Shown in pieces: positions 37,001 to 48,653 of a stretch of 64,000 bases of DNA. This DNA is from Cutaneotrichosporon cavernicola (Eukaryota > Basidiomycota > Tremellomycetes > Trichosporonales > Trichosporonaceae). The stretch is from positions 945,001 to 1,009,000 of the forward strand of contig NC_083400.1 of assembly GCF_030864355.1 (NCBI RefSeq), read 5' to 3'. Positions within the stretch are counted from its first letter, which is position 1. Every line of letters starts with the position of its first letter. The notes below the pieces were generated by a model. That model was not told the origin of the DNA. It searched no databases and saw only the letters and a list, made by a program, of their open reading frames with translations. Both the position numbers and the translations under genes were made by a program.

Positions 37001-39398
37001 TCCCAAGGATCGCGAGACACTGCGCCGCATCTGGAACCGCAAGAACCAGACTTTCACCGAGGAGTCACCTTTCCACATCGTCGTCACCAGCTACCAGCTC
37101 GCTGTCCAGGACGAGAAGTACTTCCAGATGATGCGGTGGCAGTACATGATCCTCGACGAGGCGCAGGCAATCAAGAGTTCGACTTCGGCGCGCTGGAAGT
37201 CCCTTTTATCGTTCAACTGCCGCAACCGCCTTCTCTTGACCGGCACCCCGATCCAGAACTCGATGCACGGTGAGTCTGACCTCGTGATCGCCGCTGACTG
37301 CAGAACTGTGGGCGCTTCTCCACTTCATCATGCCATCGCTGTTTGACTCGCACGAGGAGTTCTCCGAGTGGTTCTCCAAGGATATTGAGAATGCGGCGAG
37401 CGGTGGAAACGCGTCGCTCAAGCCCGAGCAGCTCAAGCGTCTGCACATGATTCTCAAGCCGTTCATGTTGCGTCGTGTCAAGAAGCACGTACAGAAAGAG
37501 CTGGGTGACAAGATCGAGATCGACGTGCTTGTGGACCTGAGCCAGCGCCAGCGCGAGCTTTATCGTGCGCTGCGCAAGCGCGTGCCCATTGGCGAGCTCA
37601 TTGCGCAGGCGAACAACTCGAGCGACTCGGCCAGTACCAAGCACCTGATGAACCTCGTCATGCAGTTCCGCAAGGTGTGCAGCCACCCCGACCTGTTCGA
37701 GCGGCAGGACGTCATGTCGCCCGTAGCGTTTGGCACGTTCAGCCAGAGCGGCAACCTCGCGCGCGAGGTCGACCTCTACTGCCCTCATTCGATCCGCAAT
37801 CCGATTGAGGTCCAGCTTCCACGGCTGATCTGGGAGGAGGGCAAGCTCGATGTGCCCAGTGCCAACAGCCAAGCTGGTAGCCAGTCGCACGTGCTGCACA
37901 ACCTCATGAACATCTGGAAGACGGACTGGATCAGCGATTCGCTCAAGGAGGACAACTCTGAGTTTGCCTTCCTCCGCGTAACGGGCGTGTCGGCTGGGGA
38001 AGCGAACCGGCAGGCAACAGGGCATCCGCTCGTCACAATGCTCGAAGGCGCTTCGGCTGCGCACAGCGACGTGGTACGCGGGCCTTTCCATTCGGACCGC
38101 GACTTCGCCGCGTCGTCTGCCAAGCGTCTCACACCGGTGGCGCCGAGGATACCGGATGCGGCGCCCGACAACTCGGAGCTTCCCGCGCTCCGTGACATCA
38201 CCCGCCGCGTGTGGAAGAAATCGTTCCTGTCTCGCGCCGATGCACGCTTGCCAACGGACCGCGTGGTGGCGAAGGCCATTGTGCCTATTGTATCCAACCG
38301 GCGTTCGTTTGTCAACACGCAGGAACGGCTTGCAGCGGACCCAGTCGTCCACGCTGCGTTGTACGGCGTGGCAGAGAGCGAGCGCGACAACGTCAAGGCC
38401 GTGCAGAGCTTGCAGTCGATCGTCCCTGGCATCCCAGCCCATGGCCTTCTTGGGGCAGCGTCTGCCGACCAGAGTCCTGTCTCGACTCTGCGCTTCCCGT
38501 CCATGAAGCGGTTCATCGTCGACTCTGCTAAGCTCGCGCGTCTCGACGATCTCCTTCGCGAACTGAAGGAGGGCGGCCATCGTGTTCTGCTCTACTTCCA
38601 GATGACGAGGACGCTGGACTTGGTCCAGGAGTTCCTGATCTCCAGGCGGCACAAGGTGAGAAACTGCTGAGAGTGGCGGCTGACAGCAGTACCTCCGACT
38701 CGATGGTTCCACGCCGATCGGCGAGCGCCGCGACATGGTTACGGCTTGGCAGACGAACCCTGACATCTTTGTGTTCTGTCTCAGCACCCGCGCTGGCGGC
38801 CTGGGAATCAACCTCACTGCGGCTGATACGTGCATCTTGTGAGTGTACCCCAACGACATGCACTGATGGCAGCTTTGAGCATGACTGGAACCCCAGTAAC
38901 GACGCACAGGCGATGGACCGCGCGCACCGCGTCGGCCAGACGAAGCAAGTTACGGTCTACCGCCTGATCTCGCGCGGTACTATTGACGAACGCATTGTGC
39001 AGCTCTCGCGCGCGAAGAAGGATGTGCAGGACATTGTCGTCGGCAACAAGGGCATTGGGGACATGGCCAAGCCGACCGAGATCGCATCACTGTTCATGGA
39101 CGACGAGGAGCTGGCCGAATCGGTGGCCAAGCGCAAGCAGGCCGAGGCGCACGGATACACGGCGTCGGCGTTTGGACAAGAGCGCAAGTCAGCGTTCGGT
39201 GACGACCTGCGCATCGATGAGGATGAGGGCGACGACTTCTTCTCAGCCAAGCGGCAGGTGGCCAACGATGACGACGACGAGGCGCCTAGCGGCGCGCGGA
39301 CGCCGGTGCCCAGCAAGAAGCGGGGGAAGAAGGACGGCCCTAAGCCGCCGCGCAAGAAGGTTAAGATTGCTTTGGGCCCAGACGGCCTCCCCATTTAG
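34084..39398 (+). CDS. INO80: INO80 chromatin-remodelling ATPase
   Basis: Five exons: 34084-36027, 36060-37269, 37304-38655, 38690-38838 and 38873-39398, giving 1726 residues; all four introns are 32-34 nt. It is the catalytic subunit of the INO80 nucleosome remodeler. A Ser/Pro/Tyr-rich N-terminus is followed by basic/acidic linkers. The DBINO region spans about residues 640-770 ([20 protein letters not shown], then [19 protein letters not shown]). Walker A is ADEMGLGKT at about 900, and the Walker B box is DEAQ at about 1013, as in INO80 rather than DEAH. The C-terminal helicase lobe has YLRLDGS and [16 protein letters not shown], then [21 protein letters not shown] long insertion separates the two lobes, as usual for this family. 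The tail is basic ([17 protein letters not shown]). Confidence 0.96.
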
Positions 39399-39572
39399 AG
39401 TTGCCTCGAAATGTTGTGATACCCCGCATATGATCCGTTGATGCATAGTTGGATGGTGCTGAACCGGACAACGCAACCATCTCCGCGAGCCGGTAGTCGA
39501 CCAGGTTGAATCAAACTCTTGTACGATCACATGTCACCATCTACAAAAGCACGCAGTCGCCAAGTCACCAAA

Positions 39573-40535
39573 TCACACCTGAGTACGGCCGTTGACTAGC
39601 ACTGACACTGTGTCAGTGCTGGGTGCGGTCATGGCAGCCTCGTCAGGCTCGTACGGCTCCTTCTTCCAGGCAAGCGGGCCAGGGTACCAAACGTTGATGT
39701 TGATTGCGAGGATGGCTGCCAGGCAGACCCAGTCGGTGGCACCTTCGAGGATGTAGAATGCAGCGCGGCTGCGTACAGGTGCGTTGGGGTCCAATGTGTG
39801 AAGCTGGATGACGCGATAGACGGCGGTGATGAAGCAGAGGGAGAGGAGGAACATGAGATAGATTGAACCTCGCCGACCGAGGTGCATCAGGAAATGGCAG
39901 AGAGGGACGTAGATGAGGCCCATGGCAACGGTGGAGACGGAGAGAATGTAGTTTGCTCGCCAGAGGCCGCGAACGAGAGAACTTGTGGGCCCGGTGGGAT
40001 CGACTTTTGTGGCGGTGACGATACTGAGGATGATGGATACGAGGAGCGTCACGTAGGGAATGACTGGGCGGACCCACTTGGGCCTGTCCTTGCGCTGGAC
40101 AGTCGTGAGAATGTGAAGCCGCCACAAGTCGAGTACTGGGAAAAGGAGAATGAGGAAACTAATGTTGACGAGTGACGCCTCACCGCCTGTACAGTACGTC
40201 AGTTGTTGAAGCTGGCCATTGATAGACGCTCACTGAGGTAATGGATATCGTAAGGATGAATGCTCATAATCGCGCGTAGAATGTACATTGAGAGGCGGAG
40301 GAGCAAGAATGTCGCTGGCCGCAGAAGGAGCCATGTGCGTGATGCTCGATTGCTAACGCGCCAGATGAGGACCGGTAGCGCCAGTCCGTACTGCTGTGTC
40401 AAGGTACTGCAGTGTACTCGCAGCGGTACTTACAAGAGCAGCGAAGACGATGCTCGGCGCTAGGTCGGGGGGCTGCGGAGTGCCTCCAGTAAAGTTGAAG
40501 ATGTCAAGATTGAGGAGGTGGAGAATGTCCGCCAT
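39573..40535 (-). CDS. Multi-pass membrane protein, fungal integral membrane family (DUF7702/RTA1-like)
   Basis: Three exons on the minus strand: 40535-40434, 40390-40234 and 40186-39573, giving 290 residues; introns are 43 and 47 nt, phases agree. About seven hydrophobic segments are visible, including PSIVFAALYGLALPVLIW, LLLRPATFLLLRLSMYILRA, SLVNISFLILLFPVLDLWRL, PYVTLLVSIILSIVT and GSIYLMFLLSLCFITAVYRV. The layout resembles the fungal seven-helix proteins of unknown function often found near secondary metabolism or stress genes. The C-tail is short and acidic. The function is not known. It is convergent with INO80, leaving only 174 bp between the ends. Confidence 0.7.
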
Positions 40536-41644
40536 GGTGAATGTGAGAAAGGGGGGGGGGGGGGGGGGGTGAGAATCCAAGATGTTAATGAACTGAACTG
40601 ATTGCAGAGGGACCCAGAGGGGACCAGAGGGCACCAGTTGTCGTTAGCGGCGATAGAATGATGGTCACGATCATGACCGCCCGGGGCGTCGAGAATGTGG
40701 GCTGGCAGGGGCACTGGCGCGGGGATTGCAAGCGATCTCTTCATGAGAGGGCGGAGAGCCGGTGAGGAAGTTGGTCGACATGCTGCGAGTCGAGAGCAGT
40801 CGGGGTCTAGAACAAGTGGAGCTCGAGGAGCATCGCTCGTTCATGCTTGCGTTGGAAGTGAGGCTCGAGGAGCATCGCTCGTTCATGCTTGCGTTGGGCC
40901 GGTAGACGCCAACGTGGGCGTATTATGTCCTTCCCTCGGTGTGCCATTATCACTCTCCCACGCCCTCGCTACCACGCGCGCGGGGCGCCATCAGGGATGG
41001 CGAGCGTGAGTTCACAAGATACGTCGTTAGTCGCCATTTTCGTATCAAGAATGTAGTGTGCAAAGGGGAGTGGACTACTGGTAGGCGTTTTCATCTTCCT
41101 TGTACAGTATAGTAGATGCCTACCTGCATGGTCTGGGTTTGCGAGCGAGTTTAACGACAACCCTGCTGCGACCGGAAACGGACGGAGACGGTCGAGGGGG
41201 CCAGTTGCGCTGCGGTTGCCTGGGAGCGTGTGAAGAGAAGCAAAAAAATAGCAACGGTTAAGACTCTGGCCCCAAATCGCACATGAGGGCGAGTTGTCAA
41301 GCTGTGAGAACTCTAACTAAAGACTTGTTCGAGGGTTGAGACGTTGAGGGTTGTGCAGGGAATTGGCCGAGGCTCATTCGGCTGGAGGGAGATTAGAGGA
41401 GGGCACTAAATATCGGAACCAAACACTATTACTCCCCGAGTTCTCTGATACCGCGCCACTCAGCCACTGTGGAGCATCTCGCCTCTTGCCTCTCGCCTCT
41501 CGCCTCTCGCCCCTTGTCTCTCGCATCCTATCGTGGGAGGCACTGCCATGCTCGTGACCCTCTTGTTCATACCTTTCTCGTGTCCTGCTGAGCCATAGGG
41601 GGGGTCTGTATCTGTATCTGTACTCATCACTCACTACCTCTGGA
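40536..41644. other. Divergent intergenic region with poly-G and duplicated segment
   Basis: A run of about 19 G lies at 40551-40569, just upstream of the membrane-protein start. A 35-bp perfect direct duplication lies at 40821-40855 and 40863-40897. TCTCGCC repeats occur at about 41480-41515. No gene was found. Confidence 0.55.
40821..40897. repeat. 35-bp direct duplication
   Basis: The block beginning GCTCGAGGAGCATCGCTCG at 40821 recurs without change at 40863, separated by 7 bp. Confidence 0.92.
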
Positions 41645-43358
41645 ATGACACGGCCCGGCGAAGACGACAGGGAAGCATTACTCGGAGCAGACCTTGGCCA
41701 CGAGCGCTACCAGCGCAGCCGCGTTCCAGCCTGGCGGCCGGTCCGCTTCCGATACTTGTGAGCCGGTCGCGTGCAACGTGCTGACATTGCAGTAATGGAC
41801 GGTGGACACTCATCATCGTCGCACTGGCAGTTCTGGGCTTCATTGGCCATCTGGCCTCTGATCCAGACAACCGGGCGCGCATTTCTCGTGTCGGTTTCAC
41901 GCCGTCATGGAACGGCCCGACGGAGGAGGACCTGGACGCGGCTGCGCGCGCGCGACAGCTCATGAAGGACATGAAGGAGCGGTATCCCGAGGAGTAGGCC
42001 TTGTTGTGTGCTTGCTGACAGACAGGGACGGATACCAGCTGCCACGCCGGGACAATTACGTTGCACTGGAACGTCTCGCGACATGCCTTGAAGCAGGAAC
42101 GTGCACGGACAGCGAGCGCAAGGTTATTCTGCTCGCGACCTTCCACTTTGGAAACTCGGAGCTAGGTTGGAACGGTGGGGAGCAGGTGTGGGCACGCGCG
42201 ACAATCACAGCGTTCCGTGAGCTCAACCATACCTTGCTCTTCTCGTGGCGACATATGGACACGCTGCTCAATTACCAGGCGCTTCCCGAGCTGGTGACAC
42301 ACGTCCTGTGGGAACGGAGCGAGTTTGCAATCTGCCAACGCCGCAACGACACAAACTACCGGGAGATGGACAAGGCCGACTATCTGACCAAGCCATGGCA
42401 CGACTGGCAGACGGGTCCCAAGCGCTGCATGCAGGCAGACGACTATCCCCAAGGTATCCCGTATTGGAAGAGCTTCCAGTTCTGGTTCTTTGTCGAGACG
42501 GATCACCCTCTCGGTGGCCACTGGATCCTCGCTCCTGAGAATTACGACATGTGGTACAGGAACGTCAACCACACGTACATCGGATACTCGATTGAGCACC
42601 GCTGCGAGCAATTCCCCAAGTTTGAGCATCGCGAGCACCGTGGCCTTGTCCTCGCCAAGACGCTTAGCTACTTTGAGGAGAAAACCAATGGCTTTTTCAA
42701 CATTCTTCGCAAGGCGCGTGAGGGCGTCCGACCTCATTCGGAAGGAGGAAACGACGTCAACTTTGATCTCGTCACGACAGCAGGCGCAAAGGGCGACCAC
42801 ATCGAGGTCCTTGGTATCGACTCTCTCGGGCGCATGAACCAGACAGAGTGGACCGAGGTCCTCGCCCGCAGCAAGTTGCTCCTAGGTATTGGACGCCCAA
42901 TCGTGTCCCCATCGCGTGAGTCGAGTTGCTTGAAGCGCCTCGCTGACTTTAGCATATTACGCGCTATGCATGGGGGTCCCGTTCATCCAACCGGTCTCAA
43001 ACTGGGACAAGAACTACCCCGAGGACCGCACCAAGTGGCAGACGCAGCAGATGGGCATACGCATGATTGAGGAGCCGTATGTCTACCATGTCAAGGTTGG
43101 AGACGAGGATGGCTTGCGCGCTGCGATGCAGCGTGCCATCGACAACCCGATTAAGCCCTACATTCGTGAGTGGCCTTATCTCTTGGACGCTAATGCACAG
43201 CGCCACCCATGACGTGGGATGCTTTCATGGGGCGTGTGCAAAAGCTCCTCAACCACGACTGGCACGCTGAGGCCAAAGATTACGTCCGGTGGAAGTATCA
43301 CAATGCCCCCGAGTGGCAGTACCTCGCAATGGACCCGCCAGACAAGGTACAAGGGTGA
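41645..43358 (+). CDS. GT18-like (MGAT5-type) glycosyltransferase, type II membrane protein
   Basis: Five exons: 41645-41757, 41793-41993, 42026-42915, 42953-43165 and 43201-43358, giving 524 residues; introns are 32-37 nt and phases agree. A cytoplasmic N-tail is followed by one signal anchor (WTLIIVALAVLGFIGHLA), so it should face the Golgi lumen. Conserved catalytic-domain segments include VETDHPLGGHWILAPE, YSIEHRCEQFPK, EVLARSKLLLGIGRPIVSPSPYYA and GVPFIQPVSNW. These resemble the nucleotide-sugar-binding half of alpha-1,6-mannosylglycoprotein 6-beta-N-acetylglucosaminyltransferases. The donor and acceptor in fungi are unknown to me. The third donor is GTAGGC, a weaker site, but without that splice the frame stops at Glu-Glu-stop. 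Confidence 0.75.
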
Positions 43359-44096
43359 TGACCACCGCTTGATGTGAAGTAGGACGATGGCGTGGCGCAA
43401 TTCTGCTCGGCGTCCGATTTTGTACATTGGGATGACAGATGTTTCAATCCGGTGACCGTGGCGACAGTGGCTCTGTCTGTGCGTTCCGCTCTGCTACTCA
43501 CCCAATCATGTATCAAGTCGGCCAAGTTCCGCACCTTTGGATCGTTGTTGGGTTGCTGGTAATTCTCCCTTCGCTTGGCCAGCTTGGCCGTATCTCGTCT
43601 CGGCATCGGGCGGGATCGGCAATTCGGCACCTTCCAACCGCATTCCACGGCCTGCCCACCTCGGTCCACGCACTCCATTGCACTCCATTGCTGGACTCGA
43701 TTGGGCAAAGTCTGCGCTCTCTCAATAGTCTTGTCCCGCACAGCACACAGCGCACAGCGCTCGTCACCGGGGTACAACTGCATCACGATTGGGGAAGGGC
43801 GGCGAGGAACGGAGTGTGTGTGACGCGGGTCGGCTCGATAGCCGACAAAACGGGTGTGAAAGGAAAGCGAAGCGCCTCTGAACAAAGGCACGTTTGGCAA
43901 ATGGACAAAGAGGATTCTGGAGAACAATGGTAGATACCCAGCTGGACTGGAAACCGGCGCCCCAATTGCGACCCCGCCACGGCACGCCCTGGCACAGTCG
44001 CTGCTACCAACTGTACTGATATACAGTCGCCATTTGCCCCAACTTGGTTGCTCGTTTCCCCACAGCCACTACCACTAGATACTTTGCACCACCACC
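43359..44096. other. Intergenic, no gene recognised
   Basis: Overlapping short frames in several registers, none with a motif. It is probably the 3' flank of the GT18-like gene plus the promoter of the repeat-protein gene. Confidence 0.45.
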
Positions 44097-44732
44097 ATGT
44101 CCGCTCCTCAGCCCACCCGCCAGGCCACGGACCCATACCAGGCCAAGCTCGAGCGTATGCGTGCGAACGCTGCCGACGACTCGACGCGCCCGTTCATGGA
44201 CGACTCGCACGTTTCGCATGAGAACCTCACGCCCGAGCAGGCTAGAGCCTATGCGTTCTGGACCCCCGACGCTGCTGGCCCCCCCGCTTCGGCGCAGAAC
44301 AACGCTGCATCCAACGTCGAGGCGCAACCCCACGTCGACACCGACGCCATCTACAAGGCCAAGATCGAGCGTATGCGTGCGAACGCTGCCGACGACTCGA
44401 CGCGCCCGTTCATGGACGACTCGCACGTTTCGCATGAGAACCTCACGCCCGAGCAGGCTGGAGCCTACGCTTTCTGGAGCCCCGACGCTACTGGCCCCCC
44501 CGCTTCGGCGCAGAACAACGCTGCTTCCAACGTCAAGGAGCAACCCCACGTCGACACCGACGCCATCTACAAGGCCAAGATCGACCGCATGCGTGCGAAC
44601 GCTGCCGACGACTCGACCCGTCCCTTCATGGACGACTCGCACATCCCGCACGAGAACCTCACGCCCGAGCAGGCCAGAGCCTATGCACTGTGGGGCAGCC
44701 CCGACGCGACGGGCCCTCAGGACTCGGCGTAA
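44097..44732 (+). CDS. Uncharacterised protein built of three 72-aa tandem repeats
   Basis: Single exon, 211 residues. Three copies of a 72-residue unit start near residues 14, 86 and 158; the last is cut short. Each has a short helix-like YKAKIERMRANAADDSTRP, then FMDDSHVSHENLTPEQARAYAFW, then a Pro/Ala/Asn linker. At DNA level the 216-bp units are almost identical, so the array expanded recently or is kept uniform by gene conversion. No signal peptide, membrane segment or cysteine is present; the protein is hydrophilic and acidic. I do not recognise the family. The ATG at 44097 is preceded by a purine at -3 (CACCACCATG). A second long frame in the same DNA is a by-product of the repeats. 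Confidence 0.7.
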   Translation: MSAPQPTRQATDPYQAKLERMRANAADDSTRPFMDDSHVSHENLTPEQARAYAFWTPDAAGPPASAQNNAASNVEAQPHVDTDAIYKAKIERMRANAADDSTRPFMDDSHVSHENLTPEQAGAYAFWSPDATGPPASAQNNAASNVKEQPHVDTDAIYKAKIDRMRANAADDSTRPFMDDSHIPHENLTPEQARAYALWGSPDATGPQDSA

Positions 44733-45566
44733 TGCCCCGCGGTTGTAGCACTCTGCCTCGGAAGGACAAGTCGCTGGTATTGGCCAGCTGTATGTATCTC
44801 GTGAACATGATTGGGCTGGACAGCAGTCCGCCCGGCTCCGATATTATATCCCCGCGTTTCTCGCCAACATGCCTTGCGCCGTGCCTCAACCGCAAGCCTG
44901 ACGCAAGCCACTGACGCAGCGGCGCATACAGCCTCAGGTGTGAGGTGAGTTGCCACGTGAGTAAGACCAGGAGGAGAGGAGGAGAGAATGAGGGGGGCTC
45001 CGGAGATCGCCAAAGTCAGGCGCGAACAGCAGGGCCCAGATGGCCATTTATACTTGAGCATTTCATGTTCATGTTCATTCTCGGCGATTGCCTGGCTGGA
45101 TTAGTGGTTGATGCCCACGTTCGGCTCAGGCCGGTGGCAGTCTGCCAAGAAGCCGATGCTAACCGACATGATATCAAGGATATCTGCCTCTTTACAATCG
45201 TTCCACAAGCATGTCAACGATGTCCTTGGCAGCGGTCATGTGCGACGTGTGATGAATGGTGAGCCGAGATGCCGAGACAAGTTAATGCACGGGTCTCGGC
45301 CGAGTCGCTAGTGTGGTGTGAATGACCTCCTGTTGGCCAGTTGCCGGTTGTCGCCCATCCACTGCCCATACCAGGAACAATTAAGCTCTTGGGCTGCAGC
45401 TCACTTGTATTGACTTGAAAGGCACACTCCCACACCCCCCACTCCGTCGCACTTGCCCGAACTCGTCGACGGCTATGTCGGGTGAGGGGATTACTGATGC
45501 GAGTCGGTCCCATCGCCAGCGGAGACTTAAGCAGCCTCGTTGTGGCCGACCTCGATGTGGCCCATT
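44733..45566. other. Intergenic, no gene recognised
   Basis: It contains the 3' flank of the repeat-protein gene and the promoter of the first MFS gene. No repeats or regulatory motif could be assigned. Confidence 0.45.
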
Positions 45567-47256
45567 ATGACAACTAGCACCAACCACCTCCTTAGCGTCC
45601 CCAGTACGTCCAAACAGTGGTCTGGCTGACAGATAGACAACACGCACCGCAACTGGTGGAAAGACAGGTCTCTGCGCCTGAATCTCCTACACTGCGCCGG
45701 CTGCTGTCTCTGTGTCTTCTACCTGGGTTATGACCAGGCACTTCTCGCGGCACTCCAAGCCATTCCAGCATGGAACGCCTACTTTAACACACCGACGGGT
45801 ACGACGCTCGGTCTAATCGCGTCATCGCTCTACTTCCCGGGCTTGTTCGCTTCGTTCTTTGGCAGCTGGGTGTCGATGAAGTACGGCCGCAAGCCCACAG
45901 TCTGGATTGGGTCGGTGCTCATCATCATCGGCACCTTTGTCAATACATTTGCCACAACCACTGCCATCTTTTGCGGCGGGCGCGTCTTGGTGAGTCTCGA
46001 GGAGAGGAGTGACACGTACTGTAGCAAGCTGACTTCAGATCGGAGCTGGCGGCGCCATCACCAAGGTAGCGGCGCCTGCTCTGCTCAACGAGATCGCTCA
46101 CCCACGCATCCGCTCCGTCGTTGCAGCGAGCTACTATGGATGGTTCTTCCTCGGATCCTCGCTCTCGTCCTGGCTCTGCCTCGCCGGCCTTTACATTCCG
46201 AACGACTGGAGCTGGCGCATGCCGTGCATGTTCCAGCTTTTAGCACCCATTTTGGTCATTGCCATCACATTTACCGGCCCCGAGTCGCCGCGCTTTCTCA
46301 TCAATCAAGGTCGCAACGACCAGGCACTGGATGTCCTCGCAAAGTACCACGCCAACGGCAAGGTCGATGACCCTCTCGTGCAGCTCGAGTATAGTGAGAT
46401 CTGCGCCGCGCTCGAGTCCGAGGGCGAGGAACACAAGTCGTCTTGGATGGACTTGGTCCGGACAAAGGGCAACCGAAGGCGGATCACCATGGCTATCCTG
46501 ATGGCATGTGGAACCAACTGGACTGGTTCAGGCCTCCTCGGGTACTACCTCACTCCGATTCTCGCCAGTGTTGGCATCAAGGACCCTAAGCAGACCACCT
46601 CCCTCAACGGTGGTCTCGCCCTGTTCAACTTGCTGTCCTGTGAGCTCGCCGCGACGCAAGCCGATAGGATCTCTCGCCGAGTTTCATTCTTCGTATCAGG
46701 CGCAGGAATGATTAGTTCCATTGCCATCGTGACGGGAATGTCCGCAACCTTTGCTGCAGGCAAACAGGCGTTCGGCATTCCGACCGTGCCGTTTATTTTC
46801 ATCTTCTTTTTCTTCTACGACATTGCATGGATGGCCCTTCCATTCCATTACTGCACCGAAATCATGCCATTCCACCTGCGCACAAAGGGCCTCGCCATCT
46901 TCACTGCTGTCCAAACGTTTGCCAACGGCTTCAACCAGTTTGTCAACCCGATTGCGTTCAAGGCGATTACATGGCGGTTCTACATTGTCTATATCGTGAT
47001 CAATGCGGCCTACGCTGTGTACTTTTTCTTCTTCCTCATCGACTCACGAGGCATGTCGCTCGAGTCGACGACACTCCTCTTCGACTACCCACGCAAGGAG
47101 GCCCGCCAGCGTGCCGAGGAAGAGATGCAGGCCCGCGTCGCCGCTCGTGCCGAGGCCGCGATGACAAAGGCCGATCTGAAGACGGAGAACAGCGAGATCG
47201 AACTTGTCGAGGATGCCGCCGAGCTCAACAAGGATGGGAACATGTACAAAGCGTAA
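45567..47256 (+). CDS. MFS sugar transporter, lactose-permease/hexose-transporter group
   Basis: Three exons: 45567-45603, 45637-45989 and 46039-47256, giving 535 residues; introns are 33 and 49 nt. A twelve-helix proton-coupled sugar carrier of the plasma membrane is expected. Seen features: FYLGYDQALLAAL in helix 1, the loop motif KYGRKPTVWIGS, GRVLIGAGGAITKVAAPALLNEIAHPRIR, WSWRMPCMFQLL, TGPESPRFLI at the end of helix 6, KYHANGKVDDPLVQLE in the central loop and LRTKGLAIFTAVQ. The C-terminal tail is long and charged. The central-loop pattern is typical of fungal Lac12-like carriers; the substrate cannot be stated. The first exon has only 37 nt. Confidence 0.9.
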
Positions 47257-48653
47257 TGCGGCAGAGAGGGGAGGGGATTTGTAAGGGTGAATGAAACTAA
47301 GAATATTATCTAATATTCGGCATGTAGAAGTGTCCGTGCGGTAGAGTAGACCCTCTGCTCCTCTTTCACATGGCTCCTCTCAAAATCCCACACGGCTATT
47401 CATCCTTGATAAGCCCACATTCCCCATGCTAAGCAATTCAAGCCACTGTATTTACCAGGTAACTAGCTGCGACGGGTTGCTGGGGCGTTTCAAACAGTCA
47501 ACGTGTGGTACATCCACTATCCTCGTGCCGCTTGAAGCAGGACAGGACACGCAACCACGTGTTGGCGAATTCCTTTCACTTCCCCTCCTGGCATCCTCCA
47601 GGTCCCCGCAGGCAGTACGTCCAAGTTCCCCAGTCCGAAAGGCAACAGTCCTCCCGGCCACCATCAGATCCAACATGTGAGGCTAGAGATGGGCAGAAGG
47701 ACACCGGCAACGCCGGCCGCGGACAATCAATGTGCCGTTTATCCCTATCTGATGGCCCAAACCTTGCGCCCGAGTGCGCCTCGTATTTCTCCACGTCTAG
47801 CCGGTGGCCGACGATTGATGCGTTCGAGAACTCTCAATGTCACGTGCGGGCGCAGGAGGACAAACACAAGTTCGCCCGCATTCATCGCCGCCCGGGCTGA
47901 CATCGTGCCCCGCCTTGGCATCTGCATTGCAGATTCAGACACACTCGAGATACGACAGCGAGTTCGGTGCCCGGCCTTCCGTCCAATTCGCAAAATAGAC
48001 TGATCCGATCCACCTGTGGGCATTTTGACACGATCTCTGATGTGTGTGTCAAAATTGTCGCGGCGAGTGAGCAGTTTACCGGATGGCCGCGCGGCCTACG
48101 AGACGTAATGTTGAGTTTTGAGGACAACTTCGCCCTTGTGACGTCGCAAGCAGATGAGGTTGGCGCCCGGCACCCTAGCACCCGGCACCCTAGAACTAAT
48201 CGGCCTTCGAGCTGACAAGAGAAAGCACTTGGAGATGGCGATGACTGTGTTACTCTATCCCCGGCCCCAGTAGTACGCTGGAGCTCTCCCGTGGCCGGCA
48301 GGTACGCGATGTAGGCGCTCAGATTGAGTATGCCACCGGCAACCGTTAACACGCCAAGCTGGTGTGCCGATGAGCAACGCCCTGCACTCCGTTCATGGAC
48401 CGACGGGCGCCCAGATGGCAGAATGGGAGTGTTATGCCCACATTGCGGCTTAGGCGTCGGCTGTGACGAACGAGAGAAAGTATGACCAAACGCAAGATTC
48501 ATCCCCACAGCTTTGTCCACAATGGCGCTATAAAACCATCGTGTGCCACCTTGAGATCGTCATCCGCCTGGCACTTGCCATCCTCTCCTCACTGTCCCTC
48601 TCTCCTTCCTCACCTCTTTTTTACCCAATTCAACGTCGACAAGCCACATCATC
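47257..48653. other. Intergenic between the two MFS genes
   Basis: About 1.4 kb without a supported gene. A CGGCACCCTAG duplication lies at about 48168-48192, and the promoter of the second carrier lies at the right end. Confidence 0.5.
48519..48525 (+). promoter_or_regulatory. TATA box of the second MFS gene
   Basis: TATAAAA in the context GGCGCTATAAAACC lies about 130 bp upstream of the ATG at 48654, followed by a pyrimidine-rich leader. Confidence 0.5.

Noticed and set aside
37213..38907. 564-codon minus-strand frame inside INO80
   Set aside because: Antisense shadow crossing INO80 exons and introns; no recognisable protein.
44044..44748. Second long frame (Arg/Thr/Ser-rich) over the 72-aa repeat gene
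   Set aside because: An out-of-frame reading of the same repeats; composition is typical of frame-shifted GC-rich coding DNA.
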